A DNA stretch of 64,000 nt. It comes from Prorocentrum cordatum (taxonomy: Eukaryota; Sar; Dinophyceae; Prorocentrales; Prorocentraceae). The notes beneath the pieces were generated by a model. That model saw only the letters and a list, made by a program, of their open reading frames with translations, had not been told where the DNA came from and searched no databases. Positions within the stretch are counted from its first letter, which is position 1, and each line of letters begins with the position of its first letter. Both the position numbers and the translations under genes were made by a program. Of this stretch, positions 10,440 to 20,083 are shown piece after piece. The stretch lies in the NCBI GenBank assembly GCA_963575745.1, contig CAUYUJ010015027.1, forward strand, positions 578,183 to 642,182, in the 5' to 3' direction.

Positions 10440-11580
10440 GTTTAGAGTAAACTTCGAGGGTCTCCATCTCGCTCGTGGTCGACGTTGCGCCTAGAATTGG
10501 CTTGTCTGCTTGGCTGCGCTGCCCGCGGCTGCGCTGGATCATGTTGATAAGTGGATGCATGAGCGTGGCGTGAGCGAGAATAAGGGGAAGTGGGATGAGA
10601 GGAGGATGCGCGGGAGAAGGAGGACAAGGAGAAGGAGAGGGGGGAGGATTCTGAGGGGGAGGTGGGGGGGTGAGGAGGAGGAGGAGGAGGGGAAGGCCCA
10701 TCCTCCCCCTCATCCTCATCCTCCCCCTCCTACCTTTATCCTCCTCCTCCTCCTCCTCCTCCGCCGCCGCCTCCTCCTCCTCCTCCTCCTTCTCCTCCGC
10801 CTCATCACCCTCCTCATCTTCCCCCACCTCCTCCTCCCCCTCTGCCTCCTCTTCCTCATCCTCATTCTCCTCCTCATCATCCTCATTCTCCTCATTCTTA
10901 CTCCGTCTCATTCTCACCCTCTTCATTCTCATCATGTCTCCTCCTCGTTCCCGCCGTCGCCGTCGAAGCCGTCGCCTGCGCCGTCATCTGCGCGCGCGGT
11001 GCAGGAGGGGGCGGCGGCCACCGTGACGACCACGATTGAACGACAACGAGGATGAGGAGGAGTAGGAGGAGGAGCATGAGGAGGAGCAGGACAAGGAGCA
11101 CGCGGAGGAAGAGGGGGACGATGGGGAGGAGGAGGAAGGAGGAAGGAGGAGGGGGAAGAAGATGAGGAGGAGTAATTGCCATGGCGGCTGCGATAGCGAC
11201 GGCGACGGCGAAGAGTTGGTGGCGACGAGTTGGCTGCGACGAGTTCGACGGCGGCGGAGACGACTGCGGGGGCGTCTCATCCTGCCCCTCCTCCTGCTCG
11301 CCCTCCCCCTTCTCCTCATCCTCGTCCTCCTTCTCCTCCTCCCTATCCCTCATCACCATTCTCATCCCCATCATCCTCCTTCTCCGTCTCATTCACCTCC
11401 ACCGCCTAACCCTCCTCATCCTATTCTTATTTCTCCTCGTCCTCATTCGTATTCGTGTCATCGGTCTCTCCGCAGGGTGCTTTATCGCGCGAAAAGCTGC
11501 AGCGAGAACCTGAAGGCTCGCATACATGCGTTTGCACGCACAGCCCCAACGAGCCCCCATCTAAGTACGCCCCGACACCC
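10440..11580. repeat. Alternating polypurine and polypyrimidine blocks
   Basis: GGA-rich blocks (about 10560-10695 and 11030-11170) alternate with CCT-rich blocks (about 10696-10935 and 11275-11450) on the same strand. Neighbouring blocks are therefore mutually complementary. Long frames through them encode only Ser/Leu or Glu/Arg runs and are rejected as genes. Confidence 0.7.
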
Positions 11581-11584
11581 ACAC

Positions 11585-12356
11585 TCAGGCGGCGTATTCA
11601 CCGATACCCAAGGCTTTGCGCCCCCGCGCACGATCGGCAGCACCTGCCTCCACAAGGCGATTATTCGCCCGATCAACCGCACCCTTACACATCTTGGCGT
11701 TGTCCAAGAGCAACGTGAACGAATCCGCGGCCTGCTCCGCCTTCTTCACGAGCTTCTCCATCTTCTTGTATGCAGCGTCTGCCTTTCGAGTGGGCATGGA
11801 CGGGGTTCAGACGTGGCGTTGACACGCCGTTGCTAAGTGCGACCGTTCGCCCAACCGCTTGAGACCATGCGACCACAGTCGCAACGCCAAGCCATTACAC
11901 AACCAATTTCACACCCTGACATCATGATAGTACATACCTGCGTGTCAACGCAACCGAACGCGCATGCATACGACAGCATTGGGCGCTGCCTCAACGCACC
12001 CCCCCCCCCCCCCCCCATAGTGTCACAAGTGCGCCCTTCGACGCGAACTACTCGCAGCCGGTTGCAATGCGTTTCAACACAACCGAACATGCATACAACT
12101 GCATCGGGTGATGCCCAGACGTTTATGCTCTAATCAGCAAAAATATTTTGACGTGAGTGGACTGCAACCACTTGCAACATGTCATGCATGAGATACTGGC
12201 TGCCTTGCGGTCCGCCGTTTTGGACATCTTCTGGCAATGCTGCTTGTGCCTGATCAGGGTATCCAAACTTTCATTGAAGTGCTCCGTGTCCTCCTTGCGG
12301 TGCTTGGCACGCAGCGCCTTCAAGTCGGCTGACATGGCAGGCATAGTCGCGTACAC
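11585..12356 (-). CDS. Gene I: small coiled-coil protein (about 116 aa), two exons
   Basis: Exon 1 runs from ATG 12356 (alternative ATG 12335, MSADLKALRAK) to 12204. Exon 2 runs from 11782 to the stop at 11585. The 421-nt intron starts GCAGCC after AAG and ends AAG before GCAGAC, so both junctions read AAG|GCAG. The join gives a continuous charged helix (TADRK then ADAAYKKMEKLVKKAEQAADS) with heptad-like Leu/Ile/Met spacing. The intron holds a 17-base poly-C run and repeats of CAACCGAACRYGCAT. It faces gene J head-to-head across about 395 bp. No domain recognised; likely a coiled-coil partner. The C-terminal exon end is uncertain because a further GC donor (GAG|GCAGGT) exists. Confidence 0.55.
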
Positions 12357-12750
12357 ACACGCGCGCGCCGCAGCTTACAAGCTGCGTTCTCTCAGCCCTC
12401 AACCAACTCGGCTGCGTGAAAGCGCATGTAGTCTGCGACGCGGTCGCATGGCATGAGTGCCAACCATGTGATCACACATCACTGCCCTACTCATACCCCC
12501 CCCCCCCCCCACTACATCGACGCCGTGGTCGGGCACTCCCGTTGCATGTCCACCCCCAGCCGCCTCCTCATCTCGACCCCTCTCCTGTTCGCACCTCTCG
12601 CGCCCCCCCCCCCCCAGCTTACTACGTGTCGCCAACGATGGCGGGGCTGAACGTTTGGCAAACCGTCAGCAGCATTTGTGGTTCATTCGCCCACCTTTGC
12701 GAACCAGTTCACGCGTGGCTTACGCGCCCCCATTTGTGGTTCACGTGTCC

Positions 12751-13187
12751 ATGGGAAAATCAGCGAAGACGATCGCGATGGAAGCGCAGGTGCGCTTTGA
12801 GCTGCAGGATGAAAAGCAGGAACGCCAGCGGTCAGTGAAGACTGCCAAGGCGGCATTGAAGCATGCCAAAGCAGCGAAGACGCAGGCTGAGAAGAAGGCA
12901 GGCGGTTGTTAACTAACAACAACACAAGGGCCCCTCGAGGCCAGGGGGGAGGGGATGGGCTCTCGAGCCCACCCCCTTAGTCAATGGCCCCATCGGTGTC
13001 GCCAGTCCCACCCGCCTCCGTGCGATCGCCCCCCTCCCTCCCCCCCCGATAGGCAGAGAAGAGGTTCAATGCGTTTTTGAAGAGCAAGGACGCGTGGATG
13101 AACGCGCTGCTCGACGCGGATGATGCGAGCGCGGCCCACGTTCGGGCCGAGACTGAGCTGGCGCGCGCCGAGCGCGATGCCCGCTAG
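12751..13187 (+). CDS. Gene J: 93-aa coiled-coil protein, two exons
   Basis: Exon 1 is 12751-12897 and exon 2 is 13053-13187, joined over a 155-nt GC-AG intron. Both junctions read AG|GCAG. The protein starts MGKSAKTIAMEAQVRFELQD, is very rich in Lys, Ala, Glu and Arg, and ends ETELARAERDAR*. It appears to be one long amphipathic helix, so a coiled-coil oligomer or DNA/RNA-associated partner is likely (inference). Unspliced, the frame stops at 12912. It lies between divergent gene I and gene C inside the 16.3 kb element. No known family recognised. Confidence 0.6.
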
Positions 13188-14110
13188 GGGCGTGGGGGCG
13201 ACGGACGACGGGTGGAGGGGTCAGAGAAAAAACCTGCATGCATCAATGCAAGATGAGTCTGGGATGATAATGTCGGCATGATAGCGCAGGTGCCTCGTCC
13301 CCCTCCTCATCTTCCCCCTTCTCCTCCTCCTCCCTCCTCCTCCGCCTCCTCCTCCCCCCTCCCTCCCCATCCTCATCCTCATCCCCATCCTCGTCCTCCC
13401 CATCACATCATTCCCTCTTCGTCCCTCCTCGTCGTTGTCCTCCTGTTGCTGCTGGTGCTGATGCTCTTGCCCATCCTACTACGCTACTAAGCCGTGCCCC
13501 CCCCCCCCATCGCTCCCTCACAACTGCTTCGCACTCTGAATGGCATTGGTGCTATGCGTTTCCGCCTTTTCGCGTCATAGGATCATCCGACGCCTCGCGA
13601 TATCTGTAGGATGACGCAGCACCAAAACCCCAAGAGGAACCACATATAGAGCCCCAAGGCCGCAACGGGGAGGAGGAGAGGGATGAGGAGGGGAAGATGA
13701 GGAGGATGAGGCGGAAGAGGAGGAGGATACGGAGGATCGCGACTTTGGGATGCTCCCGGCTGGTGAGGTTAAATCCAGAACGCCAGTTCTGTGAGTGGTG
13801 TCTTGGACCGTCCCCTCGGCATCAGGGCGCGCGCACTTAACGAAAATGATGATGAGACATATGATGATAACAACTGCAGGTGGTCTGCGCTCTTCGTTCG
13901 AGTCGGATGGGCTGGCGGGGATACGCGACGCGGCAACACTTACATCGCCATATACGCGTCGGTTCTATGTATGCCAAGATGCATGCAACCCGTTGCAGGT
14001 GGTAGACTCGCACTGCCATCCGACACCAATCTTCGATGCGTGGGGCATTGCAAGTTGGCATCAGTTGGTGTCGGGTTCTCGTTTCGAATATAGATCACAC
14101 AGGCCCGCGT
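13188..14110. other. Intergenic spacer with low-complexity tracts, no gene
   Basis: It contains a CCT-rich tract (about 13297-13480), a poly-C run (13497-13508), a GGA-rich tract (13660-13735) and about 350 bp of ordinary sequence in which GTTGCAGGTGGT occurs in near-duplicate. Frames at 13791-14229 look like chance ORFs. Confidence 0.5.
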
Positions 14111-14132
14111 CGCATAGCCATTTGGGCTCGAT
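14111..14132 (+). other. Relict spliced-leader sequence upstream of gene C
   Basis: TAGCCATTTGGGCTCGA matches the dinoflagellate SL core TAGCCATTTTGGCTCAAG closely; over the full 22-nt SL there are five mismatches. It lies 93 nt before the gene C ATG. The internal T-to-G change (TTTGGG for TTTTGG) is shared with the site at 16048. Confidence 0.55.
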
Positions 14133-14251
14133 CGCGATCGATCGCGATCTATCGCGAGGCGCGATCTTTCGCGAGGCGCGACCTATCGCGAGGCGCGAGG
14201 CGCGAAGGTTCGGAACTGTCGTCATATGACGACGGTTCCGAACCTCCGCGC
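14133..14251. repeat. GCGATC/TCGCGAGGCGCGA repeats leading into a 52-bp palindrome
   Basis: Self-complementary motifs (ATCGCGATCGATCGCGAT, then TCGCGAGGCGCGA three times) run up to a near-perfect palindrome at 14200-14251. That palindrome has 24 of 26 paired positions and is centred on CAT|ATG, so the ATG of gene C is its exact midpoint. Confidence 0.85.
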
Positions 14252-15630
14252 GGAACTGCAGCACATGTCAGAGTGGGTATCGACACAAATCGCATGTGGC
14301 CTGTGCCCATCAGCCGTGGCCCAGCACCAGTACGACAGCCTCCTCATGAAGATCAACAACCTGTCACAGATCAGTACTGACGAGGCGACAGCCTTGGTGA
14401 AACCAATCAGGGAGCACTCGCTGAACACTTGGACTCAAGAGAACATCGCACGCTTGTGCCAGAGCGTCGGGACCAAGACAGGCATGTTGTCAATGCCAGG
14501 CGGACCCAAGCAATGGCAAGAGATTAGCATTGCATCGAGTGTCTTCACGGCGAGCGAGATCAAATCGCTGAAGAGCGGCGACCTGAGTGAGAAGGCGTGC
14601 ATGCGCCTGGTCGCCGCTCGGTGCAAGCTGATCGGCGCCCACACGCTCTCCGAGAGCTCCAAGGGCAAGATGGCCGCGCTCGTGGCGTGGGGCAGCGGCA
14701 AGGGGCATGGGGGCGATTGGCTCAGGCTCCTCGGAGAGGTGAAGGGTGCCATCTCCAAGGCCATCACGTGCAAGGGTTGGTCCACGCTTGGGTACGCCAC
14801 GGTGTGGAACTTCGACCGCATCGAGGACATGTCGGCTGAGCCGTGGTGGAAATCAGCTTACAAGGACGATGGGCCCGCCTTGGAGGAGATCCAGACGGAC
14901 GCGCCAGACTACGTGAGGAAGTCGAGCAGGCGTTGCGCGGCGAAGACCTCGCCTGCAGCTGCAGCGCCCCCAATGACAGCCCCAGACCCTGCGGCTGGCG
15001 GGCAGTTGCGGGTCATGCAGGCCCTGTTCGGTGACCTTCGGTGCACCGCTGTGCGCGGCGCTCTTCGCCAACTCGGCGGCCGCGGCTCTCAGGCCGCCCG
15101 AGCCGCCCGCGCAGCCGCGCGTGGAGCTGGAGCCCCCGAAGCCAAAGCTCCCGCCGCGCGAGGAGCCGCAGCAGGAGCCGAAGCTTCCGCCGCGCGAGGA
15201 GCCGCGCGATGATGAGCCCGAGCCGGACCTGACCGACGAGGAGGAGAAGCTCAGGGCGCTCCTCGCCAAGAAGGCCAAGACCGCCAAGGCGAGGAAGCGC
15301 CCCTCCGCGGCTGGCGAAGGCGCCGGTGACGCCGAGGGCGGGGCAGGCGTCGAAGACGCCGAGGGGGCTGTGCCAATGAAGAAGGCGCGGCCCCCTGCCA
15401 TGCGGCGACCCGCGGCTGCCGTGCCAAAGCCCGCCGTGCTGCCCAAGCCGCCGACGTGCGAGTGCAACGCGCCGTACAGGTGCGGCTACGTGATCTACAA
15501 GCCTTCACAGAAGGTGTTCAGGGCCGTTGTGGGGAGGGCAGATCGCCGCGTCCGCTTCGACCGCAATGCGACGATGAATCGCATTGAGGCTTGGAGCGCG
15601 GCGCTGGCGTGGATCGACGCCAAGTGTTAG
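14226..15630 (+). CDS. Gene C: 450-aa cargo protein, paralogue of gene D
   Basis: Exon 1 is 14226-15040 and exon 2 is 15093-15630, with a 52-nt GT-AG intron (CG|GTGCAC...CTCTCAG|GCC). A one-base indel near 15030 is the alternative. The N-terminal 250 residues are mixed helical sequence. Residues about 270-390 are Pro/Glu/Lys-rich with basic clusters (KKAKTAKARKRP, MKKARPPAMRRP) that look like nuclear signals. The C-terminal 60 residues are a compact block ending RNATMNRIEAWSAALAWI. Gene D has the same plan: a similar central block containing LC...SE...MAA, a basic linker, and an ending with RNGKEKEAAIAWAKALV. The ATG is the centre of a 52-bp palindrome and is preceded by an SL relict. Function unknown; nuclear location inferred. 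Confidence 0.7.
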
Positions 15631-15784
15631 GTGCTCGACGCGGGGAGGGGGAGGACCAGGGGGTTGTTGAGGACCAGCAGGGCTGGGAGCTCGCATCGCA
15701 GCTGCAGCGCGGCGGTGGGCGGCGCCACATCGACGAACTCTCTCTTGCTTGTATGACGTTGCACCATGATGTCTAAAACACAAG

Positions 15785-15998
15785 TCTGTTGCGATCTTTT
15801 CATCGCAAGTCGCATGCATCAATATGCAACACTCCTTTCTGTTGCGAGCTACCGTCGCACTTCGTATGCATCAATATGCACCTACATGTCCTTCTGATGC
15901 GACGTCGTATCATGCCATATGCATCGGTATGCAACGTGCACTTCTGTTGTGATCTATCGCCTCGCTGCATTCAGATGCATCATGCAGCGTGCCCCTAC
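15785..15998. repeat. Four-copy tandem repeat (about 51-55 bp) 5' of the transposase
   Basis: Each copy starts CTGTTGCGATC or a variant (near 15786, 15838, 15893 and 15942) and contains TATGCATCAATATGCA-type palindromes. It lies between the gene C stop and the SL-like site before the transposase, a position where regulatory repeats would be plausible. Confidence 0.6.
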
Positions 15999-16047
15999 CA
16001 TAACGCGACGCATGCATCCTATGATGCGCATTGGCATCGTTATCGAG

Positions 16048-16069
16048 TCTGTAGCCATTTGGGCTGAAA
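16048..16069 (+). other. Relict spliced-leader sequence two bases before transposase ATG
   Basis: TCTGTAGCCATTTGGGCTGA matches the 22-nt SL at 18 of 22 positions over 16048-16069. Only CC separates it from the ATG at 16072. This is the expected position for an SL inherited from a trans-spliced mRNA. Confidence 0.65.
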
Positions 16070-16071
16070 CC

Positions 16072-18152
16072 ATGGCCGCGTCCGCCGCCAGGAAACGCAA
16101 GGCGGATGAGGCGCTGGTGGAGCTCCACAGGGGCTCATACCTGTCACAGCGTGCTCTGTCGGGTGTCCTAAAATATGTGCGAGACCATGGGTTGCCCGAC
16201 AATATTTCACGGAGCTCACAATACAGGGCAAACGAAACATCATTGCCAAAGAGTCGAACGCATATGGGAACGTCTTGCGTTGCATAGACACGCCTTTAGT
16301 CAGTGGTGGAACTTTCGAGAACTGGGTGTGCTGTCCTGGGCCATTTTTGTATTCCTGCTGCAAGGCTAGCGCTCCAGTCAGGGAGATGTTTCGCCGCTCA
16401 CTTCAGGAGCACCCATGCAGCTTGGCGTCGCCGTGGCACATCATTTTATATTTCGATGGTATTTCACCGCGAGACTCCCTGGCGAAGGGGAAAGATTATC
16501 GGGGGGGGTGATGCTGTTTACTGGTCGTTCGCTGAGTTCGACGAGTCCTTGGGTAACGAAGATGCGTGGTTCACGCTTAGCACTGCGCGGTGCGCAAAAA
16601 TAAAAAGCATCCCAGGTGGCATCGGGCAGTGCATCAAGATGACCCTCAAAGAAGTTTTTTTAATTCTGCTGGTGGTTTCAATTTTGAGACGAGCGGTGTT
16701 ACATTAGACGTGTCAGAGAACGGCGACGCAACGTCGCACGCGACGATCGTCGCGAAGCTGTCGTGCGTCATAGGGGACGAAGAGGCATTGCGGGAGCTAC
16801 ACATGAACAAAGGGCACGCTGGTTCCAAACCCTGTGCGTTATGTCGCAACGTCTTGAATAGAAAGTTTGATTATTTGACATATGATGTATCTGGTTTCTT
16901 TGTGACAGACGCGTGCTTGGATGCGTCAAAGATACGCAGAAACGATGACGCGACAATCATCGCGATCCTGGAACGACTTCGGCCCGATTGGGATAAATAT
17001 CAGCGGGGGGAGTTTTCAGAGGGGCAGTCCACGACCATCACACAGCACAAAGGATGGAACTTCCACCCCGAACACATAGCGCTGGACCCAGGTTTGCGAT
17101 ATCTCCCTGCGTCATTCATTTGCTTTGACTGGATGCATATTTATGTTGTGTCTGGTATATTCGACAGAGAAGTAAAAGCACTTTTAGGGCATGCGCAGTT
17201 CAAGTGTTTGTGTGATGCAATGGAGTTGCATGAGTATTTCATGAAGTGGACGCGGCCGAGTAAACACCACTCAGCCGCAACTGTATGGGAGACTGGTGAG
17301 CTCCAAGCAAGTGCCTCAGAAGAGATCTCTGCGTTGCCTGTTTCGTGCAGGTATATTCGGCAAGTAATTGCCATGCATCCTTCATCGGATCAAGTGGCCC
17401 CCCAGATCGCAAGTATGCTGGCATTGCAAGATGCCGTTGACATAATCATCACGGCGGCGCGGCGGCTTCCAGTCACGACCGCGCAGATAGAGTCAGCGAT
17501 AGTGAAACATCTTCGGTGCCATCAGGACGCATATGGTGAAAGCTATTGGGTGTATAAGCGCCATATGGCAACACATTTGCCAGAAATGTTTGAAAAACAT
17601 GGGTCGCTCAGTTGCTTTGTCCAGAAACGCAAGCACAAAAACGTAAAACGTTTCGCCAAAGACCACATGTGCAAGAAGGGGCCAGAGAAGGCTCTCATGG
17701 TCCAACTCACTGCGCAGCACGCGCACGATTTAAAGACCATGCGTGTTTCACCTGGCTTAGTCGACCCAACGAAAGCAACGCAGAAGCTGCTGAATGCGTT
17801 GAAACGCATGTGCCCTGGGACGCAGACAGCCGTCTCCAGCATCGAAGCCATGACAGATTTCGGCCGCATCAAGCGCGGTGATATCGTACTTCTGGGGTCC
17901 GGCGGGATGCATGCAGCAATGCAAGTGTGGTTTCACGTGAAATGCGACGATGGCGAGTCGCAGGTGCTTGTCCAGCAGCTTGCAACTAAGCATGTGAACG
18001 CCGCTGAAGGTTTTTCCAAACACATCTTTTTAGATGATACAGACCCTGTTCTGATGCCTCTGACCTCGCTGAAAGCTCCTGTGATTTACAGGAACATAGA
18101 GAACGACATCACGTGCATTTGGCCAGTAGAATACAAATCGCGATGTTGCTAA
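16072..18152 (+). pseudogene. Tnp2/KDZ-like transposase, frame-disrupted (about 690 aa)
   Basis: Coding is continuous in homology but uses frames 1, 3, 1 and 3, with breaks near 16200, at the poly-G near 16500, and at the poly-T near 16653. Ordered landmarks are an N-terminal helical block (ALSGVLKYVRDHG), a strand block (PWHIILYFDG), EDAWFTLSTAR, a cysteine pair PCALCRN (from 16830), the acidic FDWMHIYVVSGI (Asp codon 17127) and CFVQKRKHKNVKRFA (from 17613). The C..C, D.MH and CF..(K/R)KH pattern is that of large RNase H-fold transposases of the En/Spm Tnp2, Plavaka and KDZ groups. Its place next to the right terminus fits a self-mobilising element. The breaks could be decay or sequencing error, since two of three sit in homopolymers. 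Which subgroup it belongs to is unsure. Confidence 0.65.
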
Positions 18153-18383
18153 CATGATGCGCTGCGGACCGTCGCGTTTGCCCCAGGACGATAACAAAAT
18201 CTGAAGGCCCCTGAGCAGATCCAAATCGACGAAGCGCCCAATCATGATGCCCCAATTACCAACTACATGAGATGCAAAAACATAACATAAACATTAAAAA
18301 ACAGCTTCAAACTGGCCAAACCTAACTAGTTATAACTCCGTTAATAACAATTAGAAGTTCCGCTAACTGTTACTAACTACGCG
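18153..18383. other. Right subterminal region
   Basis: From the transposase stop to the right inverted repeat the sequence becomes AT-rich, with AACTAGTTATAACTCC, AATAACAATTAG and CTAACTGTTACTAAC. These motifs mirror those at the left end. Confidence 0.5.
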
Positions 18384-18394
18384 GGGCCTTCAGG
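18384..18394 (-). repeat. Right terminal inverted repeat (GGGCCTTCAGG)
   Basis: Exact reverse complement of 2064-2074. It is followed directly by CAGAGGAGCCC of the satellite unit, giving the 2-bp CA target duplication. Confidence 0.75.
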
Positions 18395-18941
18395 CAGAGG
18401 AGCCCAGAGCGGCCTCCGGCACCGTTTCCGGACAGATCCGCTGGATCCGGCGACGAATCCCAAACCGGCGCCCTCGCTTGAGACATCCTCGCAAAACCGG
18501 CCCCGGGGGAGGTGCCCAGAGGAGCCCAGAGCGGCCTCCGGCACCGTTTCCGGACGGATCCGCTGGATCCGGTGACGAATCCCAAACCGGCGCCTTCGCT
18601 TGAGACATCCTCGCAAAACCGGCCCCGGGGGAGGTGCCCAGAGGAGCCCAGAGCGGCCTCCGGCACCGTTTCCGGACGGATCCGCTGGATCCGGTGACGA
18701 ATCCCAAACCGGCGCCCTCGCTTGAGAAATCCTCGCAAAACCGGCCCCGGGGGAGGTGCCCAGAGGAGCCCAGAGCGGCCTCCGGCACCGTTTCCGGACG
18801 GATCCGCTGCATGGATCCGGTGACGAATCCCAAACCGGCGCCCTCGCTTGAGACATCCTCGCAAAACCGGCCCCGGGGGAGGTGCCCAGGGGAGCCCAGA
18901 GCGGCCTCCGGCACCGTTTCCGGACGGATCCGCTGGATCCG
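18395..18941. repeat. 122-bp satellite array, right part
   Basis: Units start at 18400, 18522, 18644, 18766 and 18892, in the same orientation and with the same sequence as 1449-2063. One unit has a CATG insertion. The array ends abruptly inside GGATCCGCT near 18941, against AT-rich sequence. Confidence 0.92.
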
Positions 18942-18944
18942 CTT

Positions 18945-19235
18945 TGGTGATGGCGTTGACATATGAGATTTATGTCAGATGAAGTCACTTATAAGTTACT
19001 TCAATTATATATGAAGTTATTTGTAAGTAACTTGAAATCACTTGTAGTGAGATATGTTAAGATCCTGCAACTACCATCCACATCTAACTTAAGTCATTAA
19101 CATATATACTTAAATCACATGTAGAACATATGTTACTTGTGTGCACCCAATTGCCATACTTATAAGTTACTTGTAGTTATACTTATAAATAAGATAAGTT
19201 TAAGTCCGATAAGTCTGCTTTTTCGTCTGCTTTTT
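18945..19235. repeat. AT-rich cluster of AAGTTACTT-type motifs
   Basis: About 290 bp, much more AT-rich than the surroundings. TTATAAGTTACTT, AAGTAACTTG, TTACTTGTAG and similar direct and inverted copies recur. The style resembles the subterminal region at 2085-2160. No terminal inverted repeat was found here. Confidence 0.55.
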
Positions 19236-19407
19236 GAAAAGGGGGTCGGACACCGAAAAACGCGCAGGTTTTCTTCAGCACAGTGTTTCGCCAGGCGCCA
19301 GGCGACCGAGAAGGCCGTTCATCACCGAGCTCAACCCGCGCAGCCTGGGGGGTAGGAGAGAGGGGGCGGGAATGGCGGGGGGGGGATCGGGAGGGGATGC
19401 CATGCGC

Positions 19408-19930
19408 ATTGGCGGCACACCGCCCGCACTTCTCATCGCGGCGCGTTCTGATGTGATTCGTTTCGGCGGCCCACCGCCCACGTCTTGCAAATTCTGAGCA
19501 GTTTTATCGCATTGGCGGCGCACCGCCCATCGCTATGTTTTGCCCGCGTATTGCAATTTGTACGTTTTGCACATGTTGATTGAAGTTTCGTCGCGTTGGC
19601 GGTGCACCGCCCACGTTCCCTTGATTGCGCGAATCGTTTCTTCACGCATCGGCGGAGCACCGCCCACGCAGCACGTTTCATCCGAATTCGTCATCGAATT
19701 TGGCGGTACACCGCCCACGTCCCCGTGATTGCGCGATGCGTTTCTTTCGCGTTGGCGGTGCACCGCCCGCGGCGCATGCTTCGCCCGAGTTTGTCATCGC
19801 ATTTGGCGGCCCACCGCCCACGTCACCTTGATTGCGCGAGGTGTTTCTGCATTCGTTGGCGGTGCACCGCCTTCGGCGCACGTTTCATCATATACCGCTT
19901 GATTGGTCGCATTGGCGGCGCGCCGCCCAG
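19408..19930. repeat. Ten-copy palindrome array (GGCGGTGCACCGCC family) 5' of gene D
   Basis: Ten copies of GGCGG-NNNN-CCGCC, most often GGCGGTGCACCGCC (a perfect 14-bp palindrome), occur every 50 bp or so. In the middle they alternate as a dimer of about 102 bp with CCTTGATTGCGCGA and TTCATCG-type spacers. The array ends about 150 bp before the gene D ATG. Confidence 0.88.
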
Positions 19931-20083
19931 GAGGGGGGAGGAGGGGAGAGGGGGAGGAGAGGATAGCAGAAGGAAGACGTGAAGGGCCATGCCATTTCCC
20001 TTCGCCACAATACGCTGCCCCTGTCCCACCGAGCGCTTCTGGAGGGGCCGCGGGGCGGGCGCCCCCCGACGCGCCGCGGCGCG

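Larger units (their letters stand above)
2064..18394. mobile_element. Giant 16.3 kb TIR DNA transposon with cargo genes
   Basis: The segment starts CCTGAAGGCCC and ends GGGCCTTCAGG, a perfect 11-bp terminal inverted repeat. It lies within one 122-bp satellite: the left flank ends GTGCCCA and the right flank starts CAGAGGAGCCC. Removing the segment plus one CA restores the satellite unit GTGCCCAGAGGAGCCC, so CA is a 2-bp target duplication. Both ends are AT-rich with short GTTAG, TTAGTAA and GTTATAA motifs, as expected of subterminal transposase sites. A Tnp2/KDZ-like transposase lies beside the right end. Cargo is genes A, B, K1, K2, I, J and C. A single element is an inference; nested insertions inside it are possible. 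Confidence 0.75.

Noticed and set aside
12731-12746. SL-like CCATTTGTGGTTCACG just before gene J
   Set aside because: It needs an insertion and two mismatches in 15 bases, and a similar string occurs 60 bp upstream without any start codon.
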